In this document: in pieces, positions 7,488 to 14,906 of the stretch
Layout of the letters: the number at the start of each line of letters is the position of its first letter
How positions within the stretch are numbered: position 1 is the stretch's first letter
Notes under the pieces: model-generated
The model's input: only the letters and a program-made list of their open reading frames with translations
Told to the model about the DNA's origin: nothing
The model's database searches: none
Assembly: GCF_051650185.1 (NCBI RefSeq)
Contig: NZ_JBOFIN010000057.1
Span: 1 to 20,977, forward strand
Reading direction: 5' to 3'
Length of the DNA: 20,977 bases
From: Scandinavium sp051650185
GTDB lineage: Bacteria; Pseudomonadota; Gammaproteobacteria; Enterobacterales; Enterobacteriaceae
Position numbers and translations under genes: made by a program

Positions 7488-8140
7488 CCGCCAATCCCCT
7501 GGCCCATGAGCGCCAGCGCATGGCGCACGATGGTGTCGGGGGAGAGGTTTTTCATGCGTTCATCGGTACGCAGCCGGGAAAACGGCACCAGCACCAGGCT
7601 TATCAGCGTGGTGATCAGCAGCTCGGGCGACAGCTCTGCGTTGAGTTTTCCGCGCTCCTGCCAGCCCTTTATGGTGGTCAGCATCTGTTGATGTTTATCA
7701 TCGCCGAAACGGGCGTGCATATGCTGGCGCAGGATCGGCATCTCACCAATCATCTCCTGCATCCACAGCGGCGCAAACCACGCGTTCTGTTCTGCTAATT
7801 CCGCCAGCACTTTCACCATCAGCGTGAGCGAGGTTATCGGGTCGCCAGGATGCTCGCTAAACACCAGGCTGATGCGGTTGCGCAGCGGCATAAAGCGTTC
7901 TTCCAGCAGCTGTTCCACAAGCGCTTCGCGTGAGGTGAAGTAGTAATGCAGCATCGCGGGCGTCACGCCGGCTTCTTTGGCGATCGCATTCAGCGAAACG
8001 CGGGCAATGCCCTGGCGAGCAAACAGCATCAACGCGATGTCCATTAGCTGTTCGCGGTTATCGGCCCCGGCTTTCTTGCCGCGCGGGCGGCCAGGGCGGC
8101 GTGGTTTCTCAGACTGTTCTTTGTCTTTCTGTGCGGGCAT
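7466..8140 (-). CDS. TetR-family transcriptional repressor
   Basis: The 224 residues start with a basic, proline-rich tail (RRPGRPRGKK) and a TetR helix-turn-helix (about residues 29-76, with GIARVSLNAIAKEAGVTPAM and LHYYFTSREALVEQLL). A helical ligand-binding domain follows, giving the usual TetR length. The ATG at 8140 is chosen over a TTG at 8179, which would put the first codons inside the operator. The gene is divergent from the DHA2 exporter and a perfect palindrome lies between them, so it most likely represses both itself and the exporter until a substrate binds. Its 3' end overlaps the GNAT gene by 22 bases. Confidence 0.92.
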   Translation of the reverse strand: MPAQKDKEQSEKPRRPGRPRGKKAGADNREQLMDIALMLFARQGIARVSLNAIAKEAGVTPAMLHYYFTSREALVEQLLEERFMPLRNRISLVFSEHPGDPITSLTLMVKVLAELAEQNAWFAPLWMQEMIGEMPILRQHMHARFGDDKHQQMLTTIKGWQERGKLNAELSPELLITTLISLVLVPFSRLRTDERMKNLSPDTIVRHALALMGQGIGGQRDLVR

Positions 8141-8171
8141 CGGATAGCTAACTCTTGACCTGAATGATAAG

Positions 8172-8194
8172 CTACACAAATATTAATTGTGTAG
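8172..8194. promoter_or_regulatory. Candidate TetR operator between the repressor and exporter genes
   Basis: CTACACAA (8172-8179) and TTGTGTAG (8187-8194) are perfect inverted arms of 8 bases around a 7-base AT spacer. The site lies 31 bases before the TetR start and about 26 bases before the exporter start, where a TetR dimer would block both promoters. The palindrome is seen; the bound protein is inferred from gene order. Confidence 0.75.
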
Positions 8195-8220
8195 TTAATT
8201 AATTTCAAGTGAGCCCTGTT

Positions 8221-9735
8221 ATGGAGTCGAAAACAATGACTCAACCCCAGCATGTTCCGGCAACGGGCGTGAAATCTGTTCGTCTGTTGTTCAGTGCGCT
8301 GCTGCTGGTGATGCTGCTGTCGGCACTGGATCAGACGATTGTCTCGACCGCGCTGCCGACTATCGTCGGTGAACTCGGCGGCCTCGATAAGCTGTCGTGG
8401 GTCGTTACCGCGTACATTCTGACATCCACCATCGTGGTGCCGCTGTACGGGAAATTCGGTGATCTGTTTGGCCGTAAGCGCGTGCTGCAAATCGCCATCG
8501 TTCTGTTTCTGGCAGGCTCCGCGCTGTGCGGCCTGGCGCAGAACATGACGCAGCTGGTCATCATGCGTGCCCTGCAAGGCCTCGGCGGTGGCGGCCTGAT
8601 GGTTATCAGCATGGCGGCGGTGGCGGATGTGATCCCGCCTGCCGACCGTGGGCGTTATCAGGGATTGTTTGGCGGTGTGTTTGGTCTGGCGACGGTGATT
8701 GGCCCGCTGATCGGCGGGTTTATTGTGCAACACACCTCCTGGCGCTGGATCTTCTACATCAACCTGCCGTTGGGTCTGTTTGCTTTGCTGGTGATTGGTG
8801 CGGTGTTCCACAGCAGCAACAAACGCAGTGAACATCAGATTGACTGGCTGGGCGCGCTGTATCTCAGCATGGCGCTGCTGTGCATCACGCTGTTCACCAC
8901 CGAAGGCGGCACGGTGCGCGAATGGAGCGACCCGCAGCTGTGGTGCATTCTGGCGTTTGGTCTGGTGGGTATCGCCGGGTTTATCTATGAAGAACGTCTG
9001 GCGTTTGAACCGATTATCCCGCTGTCGCTGTTCCGTGACCGTAGCTTCCTGCTGTGCAGCCTGATCGGTTTTATTATCGGAATGTCGCTGTTTGGCTCTG
9101 TAACCTTCCTGCCGCTGTATTTGCAGGTGGTGAAAGATGCCACGCCAACCCAGGCCGGTTTGCAGCTGATCCCGCTGATGGGCGGCCTGCTGGTGACCTC
9201 GATCATCAGCGGGCGCATCATCAGCCGCACCGGCAAATATCGCCTGTTCCCGATCCTCGGCACGCTGCTGGGCTTCTGCGGAATGCTCCTGCTGACGCGC
9301 ATCACCATTGATTCGCCGACCTGGCACCTGTATTTGTTTACCGGCGTGCTGGGGATGGGGCTTGGCCTGGTGATGCAGGTGCTGGTGCTGGCGGTGCAAA
9401 ACTCCGTCGCGCCGAATCTGTATGGTGTGGCGACGTCAGGTGTCACGTTGTTCCGCTCGATTGGCGGATCGATTGGTGTGGCATTGTTCGGTGCCGTGTT
9501 CACCCACGTGCTGCAGGCGAACCTCACGAAGCTGTTGCCAGAAGGCGCAGAAATGCCACGCGGCATGAACCCGGTGGCGGTGCATCATCTGCCGGACGCG
9601 CTGCGCGTGGATTACCTCGACGCCTTCGGGGCCGCCATTCACGCAGCCTTTATGATGGCGGCCTGCATCATGGTGCTGGCGTTTGTCCTGTCGTGGTTCC
9701 TGCGGGAATCACCGCTGAAAAAATCACATCACTAA
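8221..9735 (+). CDS. DHA2-family (EmrB/QacA type, 14-TM) drug efflux MFS transporter
   Basis: This inner-membrane proton antiporter has about 14 hydrophobic segments in 504 residues, the DHA2 size. SALDQTIVSTALPTIVGEL (about 34-52) is the family motif D1 in TM1, including the key aspartate D37. GKFGDLFGRKRVL (about 77-89) is the MFS motif A loop, and the GPLIGGFIVQHTSWRWIFYI segment is motif C and its neighbour. The substrate is probably a toxic organic compound. Three starts are possible: GTG 8209, ATG 8221 and ATG 8236. The last has GGAG 9 bases upstream and may be the real one. Control is likely by the divergent TetR gene. No membrane-fusion partner gene lies beside it. Confidence 0.93.
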   Translation: MESKTMTQPQHVPATGVKSVRLLFSALLLVMLLSALDQTIVSTALPTIVGELGGLDKLSWVVTAYILTSTIVVPLYGKFGDLFGRKRVLQIAIVLFLAGSALCGLAQNMTQLVIMRALQGLGGGGLMVISMAAVADVIPPADRGRYQGLFGGVFGLATVIGPLIGGFIVQHTSWRWIFYINLPLGLFALLVIGAVFHSSNKRSEHQIDWLGALYLSMALLCITLFTTEGGTVREWSDPQLWCILAFGLVGIAGFIYEERLAFEPIIPLSLFRDRSFLLCSLIGFIIGMSLFGSVTFLPLYLQVVKDATPTQAGLQLIPLMGGLLVTSIISGRIISRTGKYRLFPILGTLLGFCGMLLLTRITIDSPTWHLYLFTGVLGMGLGLVMQVLVLAVQNSVAPNLYGVATSGVTLFRSIGGSIGVALFGAVFTHVLQANLTKLLPEGAEMPRGMNPVAVHHLPDALRVDYLDAFGAAIHAAFMMAACIMVLAFVLSWFLRESPLKKSHH

Positions 9736-9741
9736 CCGCAG

Positions 9742-9774
9742 ACCGGGAAGCGCAAACTTCCCGGTTTCGTTTTT
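9742..9774 (+). terminator. Rho-independent terminator of the DHA2 exporter
   Basis: A 9-bp perfect stem (ACCGGGAAG at 9742-9750 with CTTCCCGGT at 9757-9765) has a 6-base loop. The tail is TTCGTTTTT, and the hairpin starts 7 bases after the exporter stop codon. Confidence 0.88.
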
Positions 9775-9821
9775 ATCCCGTTGTGCCAGGATGAGGGGAC
9801 TGACCTGACCGGAGAGCCACC

Positions 9822-10292
9822 ATGACTGACCAACGCCCGCCCTTGCCCCCGTTTACCCTTGAAACAGCGAGACAAAAGGTTCGCGCCGCAGAAGACGGCT
9901 GGAACAGCCGCAATCCCGAGAAAGTGTCTCTGGCCTACACGCCTGACAGCAGCTGGCGCAACCGCAGCGAGTTTGTCGACGGGCGCGAGCAGATTGTGGC
10001 CTTCCTGCAACGCAAGTGGCACAAGGAGCTGGAGTATCGGCTGATCAAAGAGCTGTGGGCGTTTACCGACAACCGCATCGCCGTACGCTTCGCCTATGAG
10101 TGGCACGACGACAGCGGGAACTGGTATCGCTCGTACGGCAACGAAAACTGGGAGTTCGATGAGAATGGCCTGATGAGCAAACGTTATGCCTGCATCAACG
10201 ACGTGCCGATCACCGAATACGAACGCCTGTTCCACTGGCCGCAGGGGCGACGCCCTGACGATCATCCCGGCCTCAGCGCCTTAGGGTTGTAA
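9822..10292 (+). CDS. NTF2-like protein, DUF1348 family
   Basis: The 156 residues form a single SnoaL/NTF2-like domain: an N-terminal helix (LETARQKVRAAEDGWNSRNP, about 13-32), then strands rich in aromatic residues such as RIAVRFAYEWHD and WYRSYGNENWEFDENGLM. The SWRNRSEFVDGREQIVAFL segment is characteristic of the DUF1348 group. It is cytoplasmic with no signal peptide. The fold serves as ketosteroid-isomerase-like enzymes or binding proteins; no reaction is known for this group. GGAG lies 7 bases before the ATG. It sits between the exporter terminator and a hairpin of its own, so it is probably a single-gene unit. Confidence 0.87.
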   Translation: MTDQRPPLPPFTLETARQKVRAAEDGWNSRNPEKVSLAYTPDSSWRNRSEFVDGREQIVAFLQRKWHKELEYRLIKELWAFTDNRIAVRFAYEWHDDSGNWYRSYGNENWEFDENGLMSKRYACINDVPITEYERLFHWPQGRRPDDHPGLSALGL

Positions 10293-10300
10293 TTCACCTG

Positions 10301-10319
10301 GTGGGGGATTTTCCCCCAC
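10301..10319. terminator. Possible terminator hairpin after the NTF2-like gene
   Basis: GTGGGGG (10301-10307) pairs perfectly with CCCCCAC (10313-10319) around an ATTTT loop, 9 bases after the stop codon. Only two T residues follow, so it may be a weak terminator or an mRNA-stabilising hairpin. Confidence 0.45.
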
Positions 10320-10399
10320 TTACTGACTGCACTCTGCGAAAAATCTCGCCTACAGTGTGACCCGACATCCCATAAAACAAAACGATGAAAGGTACGTTT

Positions 10400-11707
10400 A
10401 TGCGCAAGATGAACACTCAACTCTGTCTGCTGGCTTTATGTCTGGGCTTCACGCTACAGGCCAGCGCCGCCAATGACTGCGGCGTGCCTCAGTTGACGAC
10501 CTGCCCGGCTCCGGCGGACACCCAACTTCCTGATGTGAAAGACATGCTGACCTGGAACCAGCAGCAGCGTGTGGTGGGATTTCGTAATGACTACCGCTCC
10601 TATCCTGGCGATGTTTTTAAAGCAGCCAATCCTCAGCCGATCCCGGTTGAGACGCGTTCGTTAAAAGAGGCCACCTATGACTATCAGGGCCACAGCTATC
10701 ATTTGCAGGACTACCTCAAACGCAATGACGTCACCGGCATGATGGTGATTAAAGACGGCAAAGTGGCGTATCAGTATTACAGCCACGGCAACACGCCAAC
10801 CACATTGTGGACGTCGCGTTCTGTCGGCAAATCGGTGGTGTCCACGCTGGTGGGCGTGGCGGTGAAAGAGGGTAAAATCGCTTCTCTGGACGATGAGATC
10901 GTCAAATACAACCCGGATGTGAAAGGCACTGCGTGGGAACACGTTACCGTGCGGCAGTTGATGCAGCACACCTCCGGCGTGACCTGGAATGAAGACTACA
11001 CCAACCCGCAGTCTGACTTTGCCAGATTGACCCAGTGCGAAGCGAACAAGGGCACTTACGACTGCGTAAACGCGCTGGTGAAAGACCCCAAACGTACCGC
11101 CTATGCCAAACCGGGCGCGGCCTGGTCTTACTCTTCCGGTGGCGCATGGCTGCTCGGCGACACGCTGGAAAAAGCCACCGGCAAATCCCTGGCGCAGAAC
11201 CTGCAGGAAAAAATCTGGCAGCCGTACGGCATGGTGCATGACGGCGTATGGCACAGCTATCAGCCCGGCAAGCATGACGTTGGCGCACACGGTTTCAACG
11301 CTACGCTTGAAGACTGGGGGAAATTCGGCCTGTTTATCATGAACAACGGCGTATTGCCGGACGGCACGAAAATGCTGCCGGACAACTGGGTAAAAGACGC
11401 CAGAACCTGGAACACGGCGGAGAAATCCGTTTCTGCCGCGCACCCGGACGGCATGTACGGCTACCAGTGGTGGAACAACAGCGTGCCGGTGAACGCCAAA
11501 GAGGTCAGCCCGAAAGAAGGCTTATCCAGCCAGGAAACGATGTGGGCGCTGGGCATTTTTGGCCAGGTGATTGTGGTCAATCCGCAGCAAAAACTGGTGA
11601 TCGTGCAGTGGTCGACATGGCCGAAAGCGGAGCCGTCATTCAGCGCGCAGCCGCTCGAGGCGTCGCTGATGTTTAATGCGATTGCGAATGCGCTGGCGAA
11701 GTCGTAA
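10400..11707 (+). CDS. Exported serine hydrolase, class C beta-lactamase/6-aminohexanoate-dimer hydrolase-like
   Basis: The 435 residues begin with a signal peptide (MRKMNTQLCLLALCLGFTLQASA, cleavage after ASA at about 23), so the enzyme is periplasmic or secreted. The penicillin-recognising serine hydrolase motifs are present: SVGK at 141-144 (nucleophile S141 and K144) and YSS at 244-246 (tyrosine position of the YxN motif). HTSGVTWNEDY is typical of the EstB/NylB-like branch rather than true AmpC. Substrates could be esters or amides; beta-lactam resistance should not be assumed. Start 10400 is preferred over 10385 because AAAGG lies 7 bases upstream and the signal peptide then starts correctly. 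Two paired cysteines near the N-terminus (about 27 and 35) may form a disulfide. Confidence 0.9.
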   Translation: MRKMNTQLCLLALCLGFTLQASAANDCGVPQLTTCPAPADTQLPDVKDMLTWNQQQRVVGFRNDYRSYPGDVFKAANPQPIPVETRSLKEATYDYQGHSYHLQDYLKRNDVTGMMVIKDGKVAYQYYSHGNTPTTLWTSRSVGKSVVSTLVGVAVKEGKIASLDDEIVKYNPDVKGTAWEHVTVRQLMQHTSGVTWNEDYTNPQSDFARLTQCEANKGTYDCVNALVKDPKRTAYAKPGAAWSYSSGGAWLLGDTLEKATGKSLAQNLQEKIWQPYGMVHDGVWHSYQPGKHDVGAHGFNATLEDWGKFGLFIMNNGVLPDGTKMLPDNWVKDARTWNTAEKSVSAAHPDGMYGYQWWNNSVPVNAKEVSPKEGLSSQETMWALGIFGQVIVVNPQQKLVIVQWSTWPKAEPSFSAQPLEASLMFNAIANALAKS

Positions 11708-11715
11708 CCCTTCTC

Positions 11716-11803
11716 GCCCGGCGGCGCGTTGCTTGCCGGGCCTACTAAACCCATCCCGTACGTCCGCTTTGTAGGCCCGGTAAGGCGTAGCCGCCACCGG
11801 GCA
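11716..11803. repeat. REP pair in opposite orientation (BIME)
   Basis: Two palindromic REP units face each other: 11716-11745 begins GCCCGGCGGCG and ends CCGGGCCTAC, and 11771-11803 begins GTAGGCCCGG and ends CCACCGGGCA. The spacer is 25 bases. The pair follows the serine hydrolase stop codon directly, the usual place for mRNA 3'-end-stabilising BIMEs. The remaining bases to nlpA are AT-rich with a possible -10 (TATAGT at 11875-11880). Confidence 0.88.
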
Positions 11804-11934
11804 TTATTTCCGCTTTATCATCTTTTCTTCTTATCCATTCCTTTTCGTTTTTATCCACGCTCACGCAAAGCCGTTATAGTCATTTTTCATCAGGAACACC
11901 TTGTTTAACGGAATGTTTTAAAAGGAACGCCAGC

Positions 11935-12747
11935 GTGAAATTATCTTTTACCTCACTGAGTGCAATCGTCCTGGCAGGCTTGCTGCTGACAGGGTGCGAC
12001 CAGAAAAGCGACAGCACAAAACACATTAAAGTGGGCGTCATTAATGGCGCGGAACAGGACGTTGCCGAAGTCGCCAAAAAGGTGGCAAAAGAGAAATTCG
12101 GCCTGGACGTGGAGCTGGTGGGGTTTAGCGGCTCGCTGCTGCCAAACGATGCCACCAACGCCGGAGAGCTGGATGCCAACGTGTTTCAGCATCGCCCGTT
12201 CCTGGAACAGGACAACAAAGCGCATAACTACCATCTGGTGGCAGTCGGCAACACGTTCGTCTTCCCGATGGCGGGGTATTCACGCAAGATTAAATCCGTT
12301 TCCGAACTGAAAGACGGCGCCACCGTCGCCATCCCTAACGACCCGACTAACCTTGGCCGTGCGCTGCTACTGCTGCAAAAAGAGAAACTGATTACCCTGA
12401 AACCAGGCAAAGGCCTGCTGCCGACCTCGCTCGATATCAGCGACAACCCGCGCAAGCTAAACATCATGGAAATGGAAGGCGCGCAGCTGCCGCGCGTGCT
12501 GGACGATCCGAAAGTGGATGTCGCCATCATCAGCACCACCTATATTCAACAAATGGGCCTGTCGCCGGTGCATGACAGCGTGTTTATCGAAGATAAAAAC
12601 TCGCCTTACGTGAATATCATCGTGACCCGCGAAGACAACAAAGATGCGGAGAACGTGAAGGAATTTATCCAGTCGTATCAGTCACCGGAGGTGGCGAAAG
12701 CGGCAGAAAAAATCTTTAACGGCGGGGCGGTGCCCGGCTGGGAATGA
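11935..12747 (+). CDS. nlpA: NlpA inner-membrane lipoprotein (MetQ-like)
   Basis: NlpA is the D-methionine-binding MetQ paralogue, a minor inner-membrane lipoprotein. The 270 residues match E. coli NlpA in HIKVGVINGAEQDVAEVAKK, AVGNTFVFP, NDPTNLGR, SPYVN and NGGAVPGW. The lipobox is LLTGC with lipidated C21, and aspartate at the next position is the inner-membrane retention signal. The NlpA/MetQ binding domain spans about 30-270. It differs from E. coli in the GFSGSLLPNDATNAGELDAN region. The start is a GTG with AAAGGA 9 bases upstream; no ATG would keep the signal peptide. It is a single gene with its own terminator, and the last conserved chromosomal gene before the foreign cluster. Confidence 0.93.
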   Translation: MKLSFTSLSAIVLAGLLLTGCDQKSDSTKHIKVGVINGAEQDVAEVAKKVAKEKFGLDVELVGFSGSLLPNDATNAGELDANVFQHRPFLEQDNKAHNYHLVAVGNTFVFPMAGYSRKIKSVSELKDGATVAIPNDPTNLGRALLLLQKEKLITLKPGKGLLPTSLDISDNPRKLNIMEMEGAQLPRVLDDPKVDVAIISTTYIQQMGLSPVHDSVFIEDKNSPYVNIIVTREDNKDAENVKEFIQSYQSPEVAKAAEKIFNGGAVPGWE

Positions 12748-12768
12748 GTGAGTCACCTGTAGCGAAAA

Positions 12769-12798
12769 GGGCCAGCGGGATGCTGGCCCGAATTTTTT
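12769..12798 (+). terminator. Rho-independent terminator of nlpA
   Basis: GGGCCAGC (12769-12776) pairs perfectly with GCTGGCCC (12782-12789) around a 5-base loop, and six T residues follow (12793-12798). It lies 22 bases after the nlpA stop codon. Confidence 0.92.
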
Positions 12799-12816
12799 GT
12801 ACAGCGGCATGCTTCG

Positions 12817-12855
12817 TTTCGATTATTTCGTTTGTTGTGTGTTTCGTTTATTTCG
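12817..12855. promoter_or_regulatory. Duplicated TTTCG-type motif upstream of the HTH/PIN pair
   Basis: TTTCGATTATTTCG (12817-12830) and TTTCGTTTATTTCG (12842-12855) agree in 13 of 14 positions, and each contains two TTTCG half-units 9 bases apart. The copies are offset by 25 bases and lie 41 bases before the antitoxin start. They are the likely operator for self-repression by the HTH protein. The repeats are seen; binding is inferred. Confidence 0.5.
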
Positions 12856-12895
12856 ATTAATCTGTCATCAACGGCAGTGAACAGGGATAACAAGC

Positions 12896-13351
12896 ATGAC
12901 CACAAAAATAGCGATTACCCTTCCAGACAGTAAAGAGAGCGAACTGGCTCTGCGTGGGCAGCAAGCGCTTGAAGCCTGGCTTTCAACCCGACAGGGATCA
13001 CAGCGCATTACTCTGATGGGCGAAAACGAGGAAAGCCATACCCTAGAGCTACCAACCAGCGCGATGCAAATGCTTGCCGAAATTCTTCGTGAACTGGCGG
13101 CGGGGAATGCCGTTCAGGTGGTTCCAGTGCATGCAGAACTCACCACCCAGGAAGCTGCAAATATTCTGAACGTCTCCCGCCCGCATCTGGTGAAATTGCT
13201 GGAAGCAGGCCGCATTTCTTTTCATAAAATCGGCCGTCACCGGAGAATTCTGTTCTCAGACTTGATGGCGTACAAAAATAAGCGCGAACATGAAAGCCTC
13301 GACATCATGCAAGCGCTGACCGATGAGGCGCAGGACTTAGGGATGTATTAA
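12896..13351 (+). CDS. HTH (excisionase/MerR-like) antitoxin of a PIN toxin pair
   Basis: The 151 residues end in a DNA-binding domain of the excisionase type: LTTQEAANILNVSRPHLVKL at 82-101 is the helix-turn-helix, and the wing EAGRISFHKIGRHRRILFSD follows (103-122). The N-terminal 70 residues are helical and charged and may mediate dimerisation. The final helix (about 130-151) is the probable toxin-neutralising tail. AGGGA lies 8 bases before the ATG. The stop codon directly touches the start codon of the PIN gene (TAAATG), so translation is coupled. The arrangement of DNA-binding antitoxin first and PIN ribonuclease second is that of a type II toxin-antitoxin operon. The exact family has no common symbol that I recognise. 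Confidence 0.85.
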   Translation: MTTKIAITLPDSKESELALRGQQALEAWLSTRQGSQRITLMGENEESHTLELPTSAMQMLAEILRELAAGNAVQVVPVHAELTTQEAANILNVSRPHLVKLLEAGRISFHKIGRHRRILFSDLMAYKNKREHESLDIMQALTDEAQDLGMY

Positions 13352-13927
13352 ATGGAATATTCGCCGTATCCGGTGGTGCTGGATGCCTGCGTGCTCTATC
13401 CCGCCCGGTTGCGGGATTTGTTAATGCATTTGGGGATCGTCGGCCTTTATCAGCCAAAATGGAGTGAGTGTATTCAGGATGAGTGGTGTCGGAATTTATT
13501 GTTGAACCGTCAGGACATCAAGGCTGAATCTCTGGCAAGGACGCGCCTGCTGATGAACATGGCATTACCGGATGCCAACGTCACCGGTTATGAATCGCTG
13601 ATGGAGGGTTTAACGCTTCCTGATGCGGACGACAGGCATGTTCTTGCCGCTGTGCTGAGGTCCAACGCTGAAGCGATAGTTACGCTTAATCACAAAGACT
13701 TTCCGGCGGATTCCCTTAAATCATTCAATATCGAAGCCCTGCATCCTGATGAATTTATCGTCGACTTCTTTGATCTCAATCCATTGCTGGCGCTCGAAGC
13801 CGTGCGGAGACAACGAACGTCGCTACGTCATCCTCCAATGACAGCCAGCGAATTTCTGGAGATGTTATCCGCACAGGGTCTGGCCCAGACAGTTCAGGTA
13901 CTTAAAGAAAGCCGTTTTGCTTTTTGA
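13352..13927 (+). CDS. PIN-domain ribonuclease toxin
   Basis: The 191 residues carry a PIN domain at about 7-120 with the acidic metal-binding residues in order: D11 in VVLDACVLYP, E44 in QDEW, D91/D93/D94 in LPDADDRHVLAA, and N113/D116 in TLNHKDFP. PIN toxins such as VapC cut RNA, usually tRNA or rRNA, with Mg2+ or Mn2+. At 191 residues it is longer than classical VapC (about 130); the extra C-terminal region (about 130-191) is helical and of unknown use. No active-site residue is missing, so it is probably functional. It directly abuts the antitoxin gene and is convergent with the lipoprotein gene. Confidence 0.87.
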   Translation: MEYSPYPVVLDACVLYPARLRDLLMHLGIVGLYQPKWSECIQDEWCRNLLLNRQDIKAESLARTRLLMNMALPDANVTGYESLMEGLTLPDADDRHVLAAVLRSNAEAIVTLNHKDFPADSLKSFNIEALHPDEFIVDFFDLNPLLALEAVRRQRTSLRHPPMTASEFLEMLSAQGLAQTVQVLKESRFAF

Positions 13928-13939
13928 TACAGCCCATAT

Positions 13940-14374
13940 CTACGAACACATATAGTTATAAGGCCCCTGAGGACAAGGACGCAGGTAAGTCTGAATGCGG
14001 TCTTGCTTAAACGTATACATCCCGCCCGAGAACGGATCGACAATCAGCCAGCCCGGCACGCCAAAGAAAATGATATTGCCGAAGGTGTACCAGTGGCTAA
14101 AGCGGGTGCTGAGTGGAATGATCGACGAGTTATAGCCTTCGTGCGCCAGCGTCAGCGTGTAATTGATTTTGCCGAAATAGCTGCCGTCCGCTTTCTTCAG
14201 CGTGACATATTGCGGCGTGGTGCCTGTCGCCTTGATTTGCCCGTTGCTGTCGGCAATGACAAAAGTGGCGTGCTCCGGCACGCTGTCGATGAATACCCGC
14301 TCTTCATTATTGCCCACAATCGTGGCGCAGCCTGCCAGCAGCAGGGGAAACAGTAATACGAGTAACTTTTTCAT
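13940..14374 (-). CDS. Small outer-membrane-type lipoprotein of unknown function
   Basis: The 144 residues start with a lipoprotein signal peptide (MKKLLVLLFPLLLAGC) with lipidated C16. Alanine at the next position predicts sorting to the outer membrane. The mature start, ATIVGNNEERVFIDSVPEHATF, resembles PEGA-like beta-domains in which a short strand presents modified peptide. A hydrophobic stretch (about 103-117, GNIIFFGVPGWLIVD) follows, and two cysteines lie near the C-terminus. Start 14374 is chosen for GGAG 6 bases upstream; a longer frame reaches 14386. It is transcribed toward the PIN gene. The gene could be a phage-like or accessory lipoprotein; its function is not recognised. Confidence 0.8.
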   Translation of the reverse strand: MKKLLVLLFPLLLAGCATIVGNNEERVFIDSVPEHATFVIADSNGQIKATGTTPQYVTLKKADGSYFGKINYTLTLAHEGYNSSIIPLSTRFSHWYTFGNIIFFGVPGWLIVDPFSGGMYTFKQDRIQTYLRPCPQGPYNYMCS

Positions 14375-14430
14375 GCGGCGCTCCATCGGTTAATACGATC
14401 CAGAGCGACACAGGGCGTGAAAAACTTAAA

Positions 14431-14473
14431 CCGAAAAGTGCGGCGATACGAGATTTCTGACTCGATCGCCGCA
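14431..14473 (-). terminator. Terminator of the symE-like gene
   Basis: TGCGGCGAT (14439-14447) pairs perfectly with ATCGCCGCA (14465-14473), and CGAG (14449-14452) with CTCG (14461-14464) extends the stem past one bulged A. Read on the minus strand, CTTTTCGG follows. It lies 15 bases after the symE-like stop codon. Confidence 0.65.
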
Positions 14474-14487
14474 GGAAGCGAAAAAGA

Positions 14488-14778
14488 TTAGCGGAGCGCG
14501 GACAAGGATTCCTGAATTTCTGCCAGCGCTTTTTTCGCCTCACGCAGTTCCTCAATCAGCCCTTTCTCTTTCGGGCTATCCGCCACCAGAACGATGCACC
14601 CGTCCATCACTTTGGCCGCAATATGATGTCCTATAGTAAACCCGGCCTCATTCATCCACTTGCCACAAATCACCAGGTTCGGGGTAGTGCGATCTTTACT
14701 TCGTGGACGATATCCCACAATGAACCGACGCGAGGTTCCGATCACAGAACGGTCTGAGGTAGAATGCTTTCCAGCCAT
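14488..14778 (-). CDS. SymE-family toxin
   Basis: The 96 residues contain the SymE core, with LVICGKWMNEAGFTIGHHIA then KVMDGCIVLVAD at about 35-67, a SpoVT/AbrB-like fold. E. coli SymE is an SOS-induced protein that acts as an RNA-damaging or nucleoid-condensing toxin and is controlled by the antisense RNA SymR. The C-terminal 29 residues here form a charged helix, probably a coiled coil. AAGGAG lies 6 bases before the ATG at 14778. In the mRNA that site sits in a small hairpin (CAACT with AGTTG). The antisense RNA, if present, would run on the plus strand over the start region. A weak candidate promoter is TTCCGA (14736-14741) with TAGAAT (14760-14765). No LexA box is seen. Confidence 0.8.
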   Translation of the reverse strand: MAGKHSTSDRSVIGTSRRFIVGYRPRSKDRTTPNLVICGKWMNEAGFTIGHHIAAKVMDGCIVLVADSPKEKGLIEELREAKKALAEIQESLSALR

Positions 14779-14807
14779 AATCAACTCCTTGATAGTTGGT
14801 GCGGTTA

Positions 14808-14841
14808 GATGCCTGAGCGTGTTCGCGCACTATCAGGCATC
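14808..14841. promoter_or_regulatory. 9-bp inverted repeat upstream of the symE-like gene
   Basis: GATGCCTGA (14808-14816) and TCAGGCATC (14833-14841) are perfect inverted arms around a 16-base loop that can itself pair GTG with CAC. No T-run follows on either strand, so it is more likely a 5'-leader hairpin of symE or a protein-binding site than a terminator. Confidence 0.5.
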
Positions 14842-14862
14842 GACAGTAAACAGATTTCATGT

Positions 14863-14906
14863 GGTAGGTACCACATGAACATAACCTAGCCTAAGTGGTA
14901 CCTACC
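14863..14906. promoter_or_regulatory. 12-bp inverted repeat abutting the start of the YlcI/YnfO-type gene
   Basis: GGTAGGTACCAC (14863-14874) and GTGGTACCTACC (14895-14906) are perfect inverted copies 20 bases apart. The left copy is itself nearly palindromic (CATGTGGT with ACCACATG, 14859-14878). The right copy ends at the base before the ATG at 14907. Two identical sites in this position suggest an operator bound by the small protein or a neighbour. Confidence 0.6.

Noticed and set aside
8044..9399. A 451-codon minus-strand frame opposite the DHA2 exporter and part of the TetR gene
   Set aside because: Low-complexity His/Gln-rich translation and overlap with two clear genes mark it as a shadow frame.
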